A stretch of DNA of 64,000 bases from Eubacterium sp. MSJ-21 (GCF_018918185.1 NZ_JAHLPZ010000003.1:62001-126000); one strand, 5' to 3'. Positions 26,700 through 36,366 are shown, numbered from the stretch's first letter. Numbers and translations are program-made. Notes: generated by a model not told the origin, from the sequence alone.

Positions 26700-28331
26700 T
26701 TACTCATCTTCTGCATCCTGCTTCTTCAGGCGTATCTTCCGGATGATAATCACACCTGCGGCAACTGCGATACAACCAAGAATAACTGCCATGATCACCC
26801 ACCACTGGTTCGTATTGTCCGGTGTTGTCTCTTCCTTCTGATCCGAAAATGGGGATTTGATCGTTGTGGTAAATGTCGCTTCCTCCGTATATTCTTTGCC
26901 ACTTTCATCCTCGTAATAATAGGTGACCGTGCCTTCGGTATTTCCATACAGCTTGCTTCCGGACAGTGAGCTGACAGATACCTGTGTGCTTCCGGTTACC
27001 GCGGTTCCTGCCTCCATATCTCCGATGAAAATCGTTCCCTGTGGCTTTAATCCATCTGCCGCAATCTCAGCCCGTACATTATAGATCTTACTTCTGCCTA
27101 AGTTCATCGCCTGTACTTTCGCTTCCACGACATCTGCCACGACAACCTCACTTGGAAAGCTTAGATCGTCAAACTGCATCTCAGAGGACTGCTGTACCGT
27201 GATCTTCGCCTTGCCGGAGGTGGAATATGTATTTCCATCGCCATCCGCATAGTCCATGGCAAGTTCTAAATCATATTGTCCGGCGGCGGTCTTCGCGTTA
27301 ATCCGGTAAGAAAATGTGATCGTTGTCTCCTCCTGTGGAGCAAGCTTCTCAATATAGACGCTGTCGGACTGGCTGAGCAGGGTAAAGCTTTCTGTATCAG
27401 CCGTCACTGCGATAGTCATGTTTTTAACTGTATTTTCTTTGCTTGTGTTGAGCAGGACGATATCTGCCTTTACTTCATCTCCCGGCTGAATCTCTGATTT
27501 TGAATAATTATAGGATTTTACCATAATCTTTGGTGCAAAAGTCGGAAGATCTTCAGCTACCGGCTCTACCACAGCTTCTGTCGTTGCGTCCGGATCGATG
27601 CCATCAGCAATCGTCACATATGATGTGAATTCCTGCTCCACCGCATTGCCCTTTGTATCCTTCGCTGTGACCTTCAGAATCACCGGATAAGAGCCATTTG
27701 TTCGCTTTCCCTTTAATTCCACGGTAAAATCTGCCACGTAGGCGGAAACCTCTTGGGTATTGGCATTTACCTTGACGGTCTGCAACCGGATATCCTTCTC
27801 GTAGTTCTTAAATACGAACGGTGCTGTCTGCGCATCGCCCAGATCAAGCGCCGCCCGTAATGTGTTCCCCCGAAGTTCTCCTTCACTGAGTATCGGAAAT
27901 ACAATGCGAACCGAGCCGTTGGCATTGATCGGTACATAGCCATCTTTGTATGGCTTCTCCATGCCATCATACTGATTTGCATCATCAATTTTTAAAGTCA
28001 TTGCATCTGTCTGCGTATCAGTATCTGATTTGTCGTCTGTCTGTGTTTTGCTGTCAGATTTGCCGTCTGCCTGTGTCGTTGCAGGTGCCTGCGTATTTGC
28101 CGGTTCCTGTGTGGACGTAAGATCCTGTCCATTTGCGGATGGATGCATAGAGTTACATGGATGATCCTGCATACTGTAACATGACACATCCCCAGCCTCG
28201 ATGTTATATACATTTATATTTGTATTGATTGATTGTGCGGCAAGAGCATATCCTGCCGGAGATAATCCCATACACATCGTTGCCGCGATTGCCATCGCAA
28301 ATATTTTCCTCGCTATATGCTTTCGTTTCAT
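26700..28331 (-). CDS. Secreted NEW3/CARDB-like protein with C-terminal anchor, cassette gene 6
   Basis: A 543-residue exported protein. The signal peptide (about 1-32) ends AGYALAAQ. A Thr/Gln/Asp-rich low-complexity part (about 60-110) follows, then repeated beta-sandwich modules: VTAKDTKGNAVEQEFTSYVT, KIMVKSYNYSKSEIQPGDEV with VLLNTSKENTVKNMTI, and VVADVVEAKVQAMNLGRSKI. These are typical of COG1361/CARDB-type adhesion or bulking domains. A membrane segment (about 510-530) plus RKIRLKKQ anchors it. The start overlaps the ATPase stop by 4 bp. Confidence 0.82.
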   Translation of the reverse strand: MKRKHIARKIFAMAIAATMCMGLSPAGYALAAQSINTNINVYNIEAGDVSCYSMQDHPCNSMHPSANGQDLTSTQEPANTQAPATTQADGKSDSKTQTDDKSDTDTQTDAMTLKIDDANQYDGMEKPYKDGYVPINANGSVRIVFPILSEGELRGNTLRAALDLGDAQTAPFVFKNYEKDIRLQTVKVNANTQEVSAYVADFTVELKGKRTNGSYPVILKVTAKDTKGNAVEQEFTSYVTIADGIDPDATTEAVVEPVAEDLPTFAPKIMVKSYNYSKSEIQPGDEVKADIVLLNTSKENTVKNMTIAVTADTESFTLLSQSDSVYIEKLAPQEETTITFSYRINAKTAAGQYDLELAMDYADGDGNTYSTSGKAKITVQQSSEMQFDDLSFPSEVVVADVVEAKVQAMNLGRSKIYNVRAEIAADGLKPQGTIFIGDMEAGTAVTGSTQVSVSSLSGSKLYGNTEGTVTYYYEDESGKEYTEEATFTTTIKSPFSDQKEETTPDNTNQWWVIMAVILGCIAVAAGVIIIRKIRLKKQDAEDE

Positions 28332-28999
28332 TTCCAGTCCTCCATTTCATGTACATAATCACACAGCATCTCGATATCCTGTGCATTATGGCTTGCCAGC
28401 ATAATTGCCTTTCCACTTTCTTTTATGGATAATAAGAGCTGTCGCATCTCCGCGACACCCGCTTTGTCAAGCCCGTTAAATGGCTCGTCTAAGATCAGCA
28501 CATCCGGATTCTCCATGATTGCCTGTGCGATGCCAAGCCTCTGCCGCATACCAAGCGAATATTTTGCAACCGGCTTTTTCATCTTTGGATTTAATCCCAC
28601 GTGCTGTAATGTCTCGATGATCTCATTCTTCCCGATTCTGCCTTTCAGATCTGCTAAGATCTTCAGGTTCTTATATCCGCTTAACCCCGGTAGGAATCCC
28701 GGTGTCTCGATAATCACGCCGAGCTTGTCCGGAAAATCACATTCCTTCCCGACACGGCTGCCTCCAACATGGATTTGCCCCTTGTCCGGATGCATAAACC
28801 CGCAGATGCATTTCATCAGCACAGTTTTTCCGCTTCCGTTATTTCCAACCACGCCGTAGATCTTCCCCGGTGGAATCTCCAGATTCACATCGACTAACAC
28901 ATGCTCTTTCCCAAAGGATTTGTAGACATGTTCCACGACGATTCCCTGTTTGCGTTCGTTCGCTTTTTCATTGTTATTTTCATTTCTGGTTTCTTCCAT
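28328..28999 (-). CDS. ABC transporter ATP-binding protein, cassette gene 5
   Basis: A 223-residue ATPase of the BcrA / lantibiotic-immunity / ABC-2 class. Walker A is GVVGNNGSGKTVLMK (about 50), the signature is the variant YSLGMRQRLGIAQ, Walker B is DVLILDEPFNGLD, and the switch His is in LASHNAQDIEM. The N-terminal 20 residues are charged and asparagine-rich. It powers the membrane proteins encoded just upstream. It is shorter than typical BcrA (about 300), lacking the C-terminal extension. Confidence 0.93.
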   Translation of the reverse strand: MEETRNENNNEKANERKQGIVVEHVYKSFGKEHVLVDVNLEIPPGKIYGVVGNNGSGKTVLMKCICGFMHPDKGQIHVGGSRVGKECDFPDKLGVIIETPGFLPGLSGYKNLKILADLKGRIGKNEIIETLQHVGLNPKMKKPVAKYSLGMRQRLGIAQAIMENPDVLILDEPFNGLDKAGVAEMRQLLLSIKESGKAIMLASHNAQDIEMLCDYVHEMEDWK

Positions 29000-29068
29000 C
29001 TATCTAGGAACCTCATTTCCTCACATTCTGATTCTTGGTTATTCATTCATTTAATTTACATAATATAA

Positions 29069-29965
29069 TTATCGTAACTGTGTTCCTGTAAACTGGAACG
29101 TATACCTGCGGATCCGAAGCAGACACATTATAAAAATCAAAAGTGCCACCCCTGCAAAAAATACATATGATACCCATAGTTTCGGCAGATTATCATAGCC
29201 GAAGCTATGCATGTAATATGTGGCATGATTAAGTGGTGATATCCAGCCGAATATGATGTTTGCATACCGCGACTGCACTGCCGGAATATGCAGGATATCC
29301 GACAGTGTATCCGGTGTCAGTAAAAAACCGAATCCCGAATAGATGATACCTGCGATCATGCCGCCGTTATCTTTCACCATATTAAAAAATAATATGATTC
29401 CCGCCATCACGATGGAATACCCAAGCATCAGTCCAAATATGTGGAACATCACCTGATAAGGGAAATTCAACTCCATCACCTTCACGAACGATGGCACATT
29501 CAGCTCATAACCGATGTTCGAATACCCAAGCACTGCCGCTGTATCGCTCCACATATTTGCCACAAATGCCTGACTGCTTGCCAAGATACAGGTAGAAAGC
29601 AGGATAAAACAAAGGAACAGAAACGTTGCAAGGATCAGATACAGGATCTGTCCAAGCACCCATACCTTCCGATCAATCCGCACCAGAAAAAGCGGCACAT
29701 CATTTCCAAGGTTCGGCATATCTGCGAATAATAAAAGCAAGAGTAACGAGATGATCAGCACCGACTGTGCATCGCCGAATGTCCAGATGAACGGCTCTGC
29801 CATCTGCAGGATCGTGTCATGCTCCTTCGCGAATACAAGCACCTTGTCGGAAAGCAGGAAGCTTACGATAAATGCAAGGCAAAACGCAAGTATGATCTGT
29901 GGATTCTTCTTCCATCTTCTGAAATTTGCAAACGCGGTAAGCAGGATCTGTCTTAGTTTATACAC
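29069..29965 (-). CDS. ABC-2-like membrane protein, cassette gene 4
   Basis: A 298-residue integral membrane protein with about seven hydrophobic segments, near residues 25-45, 68-85, 105-130, 175-200, 205-225 and 265-285. The N-terminal RQILLTAFANFRRWKKNPQI is the basic amphipathic lead-in typical of ABC-2 permeases. No catalytic motif is visible. It overlaps the preceding gene by 8 bp and precedes the ATPase by 69 bp, so it is probably the main transport subunit. Confidence 0.82.
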   Translation of the reverse strand: MYKLRQILLTAFANFRRWKKNPQIILAFCLAFIVSFLLSDKVLVFAKEHDTILQMAEPFIWTFGDAQSVLIISLLLLLLFADMPNLGNDVPLFLVRIDRKVWVLGQILYLILATFLFLCFILLSTCILASSQAFVANMWSDTAAVLGYSNIGYELNVPSFVKVMELNFPYQVMFHIFGLMLGYSIVMAGIILFFNMVKDNGGMIAGIIYSGFGFLLTPDTLSDILHIPAVQSRYANIIFGWISPLNHATYYMHSFGYDNLPKLWVSYVFFAGVALLIFIMCLLRIRRYTFQFTGTQLR

Positions 29966-30581
29966 GTTCGATGCACCTCCTTACCGTATTGTAATAGATC
30001 AAAAACAGCAGAACCGACAGACTGCTAAGCAGGATCACTATGCCCTGCTCATCGAAGAGCCAAGTATGCTGAAACTGGATCCACTCGTATGGATACAGAC
30101 AGTAGATGTCCTCGAAATACCGGTCATGCAGGATCACCAATATGTAGTAGATGACGAAGCTTCCGCCATACGCGATATACCGGCTGTTCGAGATTGCCGC
30201 AAGTGTTGCGGAAAGCAGTGCCCACACCATCGCCGAGAAGAAAATAAGCAACGGATTTAATGCTGCAGCGTTTTTGGCAAAGCGCAGATATAGCAGGCAT
30301 GGAAGCATCTCAACCAATCCGCCCGCAATCCCACATGCAAGGAACTTGCCACAGATATAGGATGTTCTTCCACATCTTGGCAGATACGCCTTGATATACC
30401 CGCTCTGATAATCGGCAAGCCATGCGGTTGCATACGGAAAAGTGGATATGACAGGAACGGTCACCCGGAATAACTCCGAGTCACCGCCCGCTTTCCACAG
30501 GATCAGTAGTTCCAGTATAAATCCTGCCAGAAATCCTTTTGAAATTATCGCTCGTTTCATGTCTGTCTCAAAACTGTTCAT
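29958..30581 (-). CDS. Small polytopic membrane protein, cassette gene 3
   Basis: A 207-residue protein with about six hydrophobic segments. The N terminus MNSFETDMKRAIISKGFLAG again resembles an ABC-2 permease start, so it may be a second, shorter permease half that pairs with cassette gene 4. It starts 1 bp after the lipoprotein stop and overlaps gene 4 by 8 bp, implying strict co-translation. Confidence 0.8.
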   Translation of the reverse strand: MNSFETDMKRAIISKGFLAGFILELLILWKAGGDSELFRVTVPVISTFPYATAWLADYQSGYIKAYLPRCGRTSYICGKFLACGIAGGLVEMLPCLLYLRFAKNAAALNPLLIFFSAMVWALLSATLAAISNSRYIAYGGSFVIYYILVILHDRYFEDIYCLYPYEWIQFQHTWLFDEQGIVILLSSLSVLLFLIYYNTVRRCIERV

Positions 30582-32168
30582 TTAATACCCCAGATCTTTA
30601 TCAATGACGGTTCCATCGATTGCGTTGATTGATAAAAGGACTATATCTTTTTCTTCTTCTCCTGACACATCGGTTCTGGTTCCGGTAAAATCCCACACAG
30701 GAACTAATATTCCCGTGTCAAAATTGTCCGGCTCACTGATTCTTGAATACCGGAGCTTTACATTGTTGATATCAATATAGGTGTATTGCTCATCATCCAT
30801 TGCCGCATTGGTTGTTACGATCATCTGTTCAAATACATCCTTTATCTCATCAAAGTTTTTCAGTGCTGACTGATCGACAACGGTTTCGGTTACTTCCAAT
30901 GGAATCAGATAGTCAAATCCAACAATTCCATCATCATTTACAAAGATTGCAATATTTTCAGCATCCCAGATTTTTTTCACATAGGAATCCCCACGGAATT
31001 CATCGACGATTTTCGAACCTCCATCGTTGTTGACAAATACACCATCGATGCATCGCTGATACCGGAACGCATACACGCTTCGATAGACATCCTGCCCATG
31101 GTTTGCGTCTTTTAACTCTGCTGCATTTCTGGTATCCAGTCGTTCCTTTACAAGTCCTCCATTATAAAATGCATATTCTGTAAGCCCCATATCCTTCAAA
31201 AATGTCTCTGCTAGTTCTTTTGCTTCTGCTTCGGAAATCGTTGTTTTTTCCAGGAAAGAATCATTCTCTGTCCCCGCCTCTATCGGATGAACATAGGAAC
31301 TTGCTGTTCCTGCTGTAGCAAAGCGGTAATCTTCATCAATCTTACAATACGGATCAATTCCCATCACACTGTGTCCAACATCATAATAACCGGCTTTGGA
31401 ACTTCTGTACTTAAGCATATTTCCATAATTATCATTGTTCTGAATATAGATCGACTGGTAGTGTCCGTTTTTGGCGTCGTTAATTTCATAGATAATCTCT
31501 GCATTCGCATCATCAAAACTATTTTGCCAGCTATAATAATCATCATCCGGATGAGCCGCATACAAGTCAGCGATCGAATGGAACTGCCGGTCCGTCTCTG
31601 TCCCCTGAATAGAAAAAGTCTCCGGTGCTTTTTCATATTCTTCCAGTGTTTTTCGATTTGATTCTTCCAGCTCCGCAATCAGTGCATCTTTTTGTTCTGC
31701 CGTATAAGCGTTGCTGTTCTTTATTTCTTCCATCCATTCATTATTGTTATTAATAGAATCCAACGACCATTCGGATTTCAGCGTCTGTCCCAACACTTTT
31801 CCTTCGTACAATGTCTGATCCCCGAAGAAATAAGTTTGTACCTGATCTGCAAACACCTGATCAATCTTCTTCTGCTTTACACGCAAAATGGATAACTTCT
31901 CTGTCTGTGGGATATCCACCTGTGCATCCACATGCACTTTCACATGCATACCCGTATCTTCAAAATCTGTCTGGTATTTGTCGTAATCCGCTGCGACCTC
32001 CTGCACTTCCGTCGTGGAAGCCTCTGTGTTTTCCGCCTGTTCGATCATGTTGTCAAAATCTTTGTTGTGTACAATTTCCGTATCCGGACTTTTCTGACAA
32101 CCAGCAAATAAAATCATTGTAAGTGTTGCAGCAAGAAAGCTTCGTGCCGCCTGTTTACACTTTCTCAT
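30582..32168 (-). CDS. Lipoprotein paralogue 2, unknown function, cassette gene 2
   Basis: A 528-residue lipoprotein. Signal peptide and lipobox are seen in ATLTMILFAGCQKSP (Cys about 23), followed by an acidic tether and a large extracytoplasmic domain. Conserved with its neighbour paralogue are DAQVDIPQTEKLSILRVKQ, YRSSKAGYYDVG, YAFRYQRCIDGVFVNNDGGS, FVNDDGIVGFDYLIPLEVTE and INAIDGTVIDKDLGY. ATG 32168 is chosen because AAGGGGG lies ten bases upstream and the N terminus then matches the paralogue; an ATG nine bases earlier touches the ribosome site. It resembles Lachnospiraceae DUF6034-type lipoproteins, a memory-based assignment. Confidence 0.82.
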   Translation of the reverse strand: MRKCKQAARSFLAATLTMILFAGCQKSPDTEIVHNKDFDNMIEQAENTEASTTEVQEVAADYDKYQTDFEDTGMHVKVHVDAQVDIPQTEKLSILRVKQKKIDQVFADQVQTYFFGDQTLYEGKVLGQTLKSEWSLDSINNNNEWMEEIKNSNAYTAEQKDALIAELEESNRKTLEEYEKAPETFSIQGTETDRQFHSIADLYAAHPDDDYYSWQNSFDDANAEIIYEINDAKNGHYQSIYIQNNDNYGNMLKYRSSKAGYYDVGHSVMGIDPYCKIDEDYRFATAGTASSYVHPIEAGTENDSFLEKTTISEAEAKELAETFLKDMGLTEYAFYNGGLVKERLDTRNAAELKDANHGQDVYRSVYAFRYQRCIDGVFVNNDGGSKIVDEFRGDSYVKKIWDAENIAIFVNDDGIVGFDYLIPLEVTETVVDQSALKNFDEIKDVFEQMIVTTNAAMDDEQYTYIDINNVKLRYSRISEPDNFDTGILVPVWDFTGTRTDVSGEEEKDIVLLSINAIDGTVIDKDLGY

Positions 32169-32217
32169 ATAGGTCATCCCCCTTTTATCATATATATAAA
32201 TCTCACCTGTTTTTATT

Positions 32218-33852
32218 TTAATACCCCAGATTCCGGTCGATCACCGAACCATCAATCGCGTTGATGGACATGAGAATTGCTCCGTGAACTTCATTCCCAT
32301 ACTGGTCTGTCTTGGTTCCGATAAAATCCCAGACCGGAACCAAAAGTCCGGTATCGAAGCTGTCCTTCTCACTGATTCTTGTATAGCGAAGCTTTACAGA
32401 ATCAATATCAATCGTTACATCTCCGTAACTTGCATCTTCTTCGTTTACTGCATTCATAGTCACTATCATTTGCTCGAAGATATCTTTGATCTCATCAAAA
32501 TTCTTCAATGTTGATTTTTCTACAACAGTATCGGTTACCTCAAGCGGAACGAGGTAATCGAATCCAACGATTCCATCATCATCTACGAAGATTGCGATAT
32601 CTTCAGTTGACCATAATTTCTTGTTATAAGTATCTCCCTTCCATTCATCAACAATCTTACTTCCACCATCGTTATTTACGAAAACACCATCGATACAGCG
32701 TTGATACCGGAATGCATAGATTGTACGATATGGATATGCCGCGTCTGCTTCTGCCGTACCGGCAAAATGACTATAACTGGTTGCTTCACTGACAAGTCCG
32801 CCATTATAATATGCAAAATCATGTATGTCCAGTTTTTCCAGTAATTCATCTGCTTTTTTGCGCGCATCGATTTCAGAGATCGTCGTTTTATCCTTGGGAT
32901 TTTCGCAAAAATCTTTTTCTGTAATATTTTCGTCATCCATATGTATGTTTTCAATTGGAATTGAGGTATCTGCCGGCCATAACCATAAGGCTTCCTGTGT
33001 TGCAAATTTATATTCTTCCGGTATACTATCGGAGTAACTCTCTTCTCCGATCACAGAAGAACCAACATCTATATAACCAAGTTTTGAGCTTCGATATCGA
33101 ATCAGATTTCCATAATTTTCATTATTTTGCAGATAAATTGTCTGATAAGATCCATTTTTTCCATCATTCATTGCATAATAGATGCTTGCGTTAGCTCCGT
33201 CAAAACTGTTTTGCCATGTATAATATCCGTTGGATGGATCGTTGGCACTTAAGTCTGCAATCGAATGAATCTGGTTGTCAGACGGATATGATTGATAGTC
33301 AACAGATTCTGGCGTCGTCTCGTATTTTTCCTGAAGCTCATCGATATGACTTTGATATTCGTCAATGTATCCCTGCTTCCCATCGTCTGAATATAGATTA
33401 TTGTTCTGAATATCTGTAATCATATCCTTATAGGTTTGAATTTCCGCTTCTATTGACGCTTTTGTTTGTTGTTGCATGCAGGTACCATCATACAACATCT
33501 GATCTCCAAAAAAAGTTGTCCGTACCTGATCGAGAAATGTCTGATCAAACTGCATCTGTTTTACACGGAAGATTGACAGCTGACTCGTATCCGGGATATC
33601 TACCTGTGCGTCCGCATGGACTGTCACATGCAGGCTGTCATCCTTGATATCGGTCTGATAGGTATCATAATCCTTGGCAACCTCCGCAACCTCGGTTGTT
33701 GACGACTGCGTATCCTGTGCCTGCTCGATCATATTATCCATGTCTTTATTCGATACGATTTCCTTCTCCGGACTCTTCTGGCATCCGGCAAATAATGATG
33801 ACGTCAGGGTTGCTGCGAGGAAGATCCTTACAATGCGTTTATATTTTCTCAT
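32218..33852 (-). CDS. Lipoprotein paralogue 1, unknown function, cassette gene 1
   Basis: A 544-residue lipoprotein with ATLTSSLFAGCQKSP at the lipobox. It matches cassette gene 2 along its whole length (shared NKDMDNMIEQAQ, TEVAEVAKDYDTYQTD, RYRSSKLGYIDVGSS, YAFRYQRCIDGVFVNNDGGS, SINAIDGSVIDRNLGY), so the pair arose by tandem duplication and then diverged strongly in the middle. AAAGGA precedes the ATG. A 32-bp inverted repeat lies 53-84 bp upstream. It is the first gene of the cassette; the sensor kinase gene lies upstream behind a terminator. Confidence 0.83.
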   Translation of the reverse strand: MRKYKRIVRIFLAATLTSSLFAGCQKSPEKEIVSNKDMDNMIEQAQDTQSSTTEVAEVAKDYDTYQTDIKDDSLHVTVHADAQVDIPDTSQLSIFRVKQMQFDQTFLDQVRTTFFGDQMLYDGTCMQQQTKASIEAEIQTYKDMITDIQNNNLYSDDGKQGYIDEYQSHIDELQEKYETTPESVDYQSYPSDNQIHSIADLSANDPSNGYYTWQNSFDGANASIYYAMNDGKNGSYQTIYLQNNENYGNLIRYRSSKLGYIDVGSSVIGEESYSDSIPEEYKFATQEALWLWPADTSIPIENIHMDDENITEKDFCENPKDKTTISEIDARKKADELLEKLDIHDFAYYNGGLVSEATSYSHFAGTAEADAAYPYRTIYAFRYQRCIDGVFVNNDGGSKIVDEWKGDTYNKKLWSTEDIAIFVDDDGIVGFDYLVPLEVTDTVVEKSTLKNFDEIKDIFEQMIVTMNAVNEEDASYGDVTIDIDSVKLRYTRISEKDSFDTGLLVPVWDFIGTKTDQYGNEVHGAILMSINAIDGSVIDRNLGY

Positions 33853-33904
33853 GGTTGTTATTCCTTTCTACTCTTCTTACTATTAGTTTTAGTGTGTTTC
33901 AATG

Positions 33905-33936
33905 ATATTTATCTGGCTTTTAAGCATGATAAATAT
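33905..33936. promoter_or_regulatory. Inverted repeat upstream of the lipoprotein cassette
   Basis: ATATTTATC (33905-33913) and GATAAATAT (33928-33936) are exact inverted repeats separated by 14 bp, 53 bp before the first lipoprotein gene. It is a candidate operator, possibly for the adjacent response regulator. Confidence 0.4.
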
Positions 33937-34017
33937 GTTTTCTCTGTATGTTGATGTTATGTTAACACTTCATACCACATCGAGTATTCATCATTATTTA
34001 AACAAATTGTAAATTCA

Positions 34018-34060
34018 TAAAAAATGGCATATCCGGAGGAACCCTCCCAATATGCCATTT
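34018..34060 (-). terminator. Terminator after the sensor kinase gene
   Basis: AAATGGCATAT (34022-34032) pairs with ATATGCCATTT (34050-34060), with an inner GGAGG/CCTCC step. The A run at the low end gives the U tract. The rest of the 33853-34170 gap holds the inverted repeat and AT-rich sequence; no gene is seen. Confidence 0.75.
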
Positions 34061-34170
34061 ATTCAACCAATTACCAATATCATATATTAGAATTATGCTC
34101 ATATATATCACAGGTACAACATACCGCAGGTACGACATACTGAAATATAATCGCCGTCTCACTCAAACAA

Positions 34171-35589
34171 TCACGCTGGAAAATTCAGAATCATCGTCGT
34201 GCCTTTTCCTTCCTCACTCTCGATTGCCAGTGTCACATCATGCCGTTTCAGGATCAATGCCGTAAGCGCCAGTCCAAGCCCGGCACCGCCGTTCTTCCGG
34301 CTGCGCGATTTGTCGATCATATAAAAAGGATCCAGAATCTTCTTTTGCTCCTCTTCCGGAATTCCGCATCCTGTATCCTGCACCAGAATCTGATGATCAT
34401 TCGCAATCAGCCGGATCGTATCTCCCTGCTTGCTTGCCTTATTGGCGTTATCCACGAGATTCACAAGCACTTCGGTCATCAGATCTTCCTCCACCAGGAA
34501 ACACTCACCGTGTTCCTCATACTGAAGCGTGACACCTTTTGTCTCTAGTAGCTTCCGGCACAAACGCCCCGTCCGTTCAAAGAGCTGTCTGATTGGAATC
34601 TCATGCAATTCCAGCTTCTGCTCCGTATCAAGTTCCAACAGGCGCAGCATCTTCTTCGACAAGCGTTCAAGCCGCTTGCATTCCTCGTCGATATAGCCAA
34701 GTGCCTCAGCTTCATCCACCTCATCCAGCCGCACGGTAAGCAAGGTCTGTGCATACCCGGAGATTGCGGCAAGCGGAGTTTTCAGCTCATGTGTCAGATT
34801 CCCCATGAAAAGCGTCTTCTGCCGTTCCGATTCCTCCAATGACTTTGTACGTGTCTCGACAGCTTCCGCCATCTGGTTAAAAGTCGTGCCAAGTGTCGCA
34901 ATTTCATTTTTCCCTCTGATATTCACACGCTTGTCATAATTTCCCTTCGCAATATCCGCGGCTGTCGCGTTCAGTTCCTTGAGTGAACGAAGACTATGCC
35001 GGAGGATTAACGCGACAATGATAGACATTACAACCATAACACTAAATGTAATTACAATCATATACATCGTCAGATTTCGAAGTTTATCTTTTGCATAATC
35101 AATGCACGTCAGATGATAGATGCTTAATCTATTTTTCGTCGTATATTTACAGATTATATATTCGGAATCCTGATAGCGCAGGGTTCCATAGGAAATCGTT
35201 TCATTCGCAATTGAATTATAATCGTTATTCTCAACATCATCCAGAGAAAGAACCGTATGATTATATACAAAATACCCGTGCTCGACATCATTGACCAAAG
35301 TTCCATCTATCTCCTGGTAGCGGACACAGATCGTATATTCATCCAATCTTGTCTTGAAGAAATACTGTAGCTGTATATCCATAACTTCATCCGAGTTACT
35401 TGTAAACTGACTTCGCTCAAACGTCTGATTATACGCATCCGCAAGAGAATACATCTCATTTAAGGCATTTGAGGTCGCCTCACTCATAATATTTTTCCGC
35501 TCAACATTCCATACAAGCACATCTACGATGATTGTTGCAATTAAAACTGCCGTACAGCAAAGCCATGTAATCCATGTTTGAAGTTTCAA
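34171..35589 (-). CDS. Sensor histidine kinase of the cassette two-component system
   Basis: A 472-residue membrane kinase. TM1 (about 8-28), an extracytoplasmic sensor of about 140 residues, TM2 (about 172-195), a HAMP linker, the H-box GNLTHELKTPLAAISGYAQT, the N-box EVLVNLVDNANKASK, G1 LVQDTGCGIPEE, F-box DPFYMIDKSRS and G2 GGAGLGLAL are all intact. It starts 1 bp after the response-regulator stop. The signal is unknown; the neighbouring lipoprotein cassette is the likely target. Confidence 0.92.
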   Translation of the reverse strand: MKLQTWITWLCCTAVLIATIIVDVLVWNVERKNIMSEATSNALNEMYSLADAYNQTFERSQFTSNSDEVMDIQLQYFFKTRLDEYTICVRYQEIDGTLVNDVEHGYFVYNHTVLSLDDVENNDYNSIANETISYGTLRYQDSEYIICKYTTKNRLSIYHLTCIDYAKDKLRNLTMYMIVITFSVMVVMSIIVALILRHSLRSLKELNATAADIAKGNYDKRVNIRGKNEIATLGTTFNQMAEAVETRTKSLEESERQKTLFMGNLTHELKTPLAAISGYAQTLLTVRLDEVDEAEALGYIDEECKRLERLSKKMLRLLELDTEQKLELHEIPIRQLFERTGRLCRKLLETKGVTLQYEEHGECFLVEEDLMTEVLVNLVDNANKASKQGDTIRLIANDHQILVQDTGCGIPEEEQKKILDPFYMIDKSRSRKNGGAGLGLALTALILKRHDVTLAIESEEGKGTTMILNFPA

Positions 35590-35590
35590 C

Positions 35591-36253
35591 TTACTCCTCC
35601 AATCTGTATCCGAGCTTTGATACAGTCTTAATATGATCTGCCAGATTCAGTTTCTTCCGAAGCTGTCCGATATGAACATCTACGGTACGTGTCTCGCCCA
35701 CATATTCGACGCCCCAGACCATGCGAAGCAGATTCTCCCTGGATATCGCACGGTTTTTGTTCCTGGCAAGTACTGCCAGAAGTTCAAATTCCATCGGTTT
35801 TAGTGATACTTCTTTGCCATCCTGCCGGACGGTATGCTGTTCGAAGTCAATCTCCAGATTCAGCACCGATAATGTATGCTCTTCCGGCTTTGTACGGGCA
35901 AGCACCTTCTCAATCCGTACCAGAAGCTCCAGTACTTCGAATGGCTTTACAATATAATCTTCCGCACCGCCTTTTAAGCCCTGGATCTTCGACGCAAGGT
36001 CATCCTTCGCTGTCAGGAAGATAACCGGAATTCCATACTCCCGCACGATTGGAAGTAATGTGAATCCATCCATGCCCGGAACCATCACATCTAACAACGC
36101 AAGATCGTATGCATGATCCTGCTCTAAGCCCTTTGCCGCTTCTGCACCATCTTCATAGATTACCGCATCGTAATTTGCCACGCGAAGATTCATCGCAATC
36201 ATTTTCGCGATTGCTGTCTCATCTTCTACGATTAAGATTCTTGTCTTCTGCAT
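35591..36253 (-). CDS. OmpR-family response regulator of the cassette
   Basis: A 220-residue regulator. The receiver domain has ILIVEDETAIAKM, phosphoacceptor YDLALLDVMVPGMDG, FLTAKDD and EDYIVKPFE. The winged-helix domain ends VDVHIGQLRKKLNLA and VSKLGYRLEE. Transcribed ahead of the kinase from an AGGGGAAC-type ribosome site. It presumably controls the cassette at 25.8-33.9 kb; this rests on gene order only. Confidence 0.93.
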   Translation of the reverse strand: MQKTRILIVEDETAIAKMIAMNLRVANYDAVIYEDGAEAAKGLEQDHAYDLALLDVMVPGMDGFTLLPIVREYGIPVIFLTAKDDLASKIQGLKGGAEDYIVKPFEVLELLVRIEKVLARTKPEEHTLSVLNLEIDFEQHTVRQDGKEVSLKPMEFELLAVLARNKNRAISRENLLRMVWGVEYVGETRTVDVHIGQLRKKLNLADHIKTVSKLGYRLEE

Positions 36254-36366
36254 ATCTGTTCCCCTTACTTATCCACAAAATAGGAATTTCGATTCCCAGA
36301 TATTCTTATCTTAACACATCTAATCTCAGATTTCTCATCCAAATGATAGGATTTACAAATCATTTA

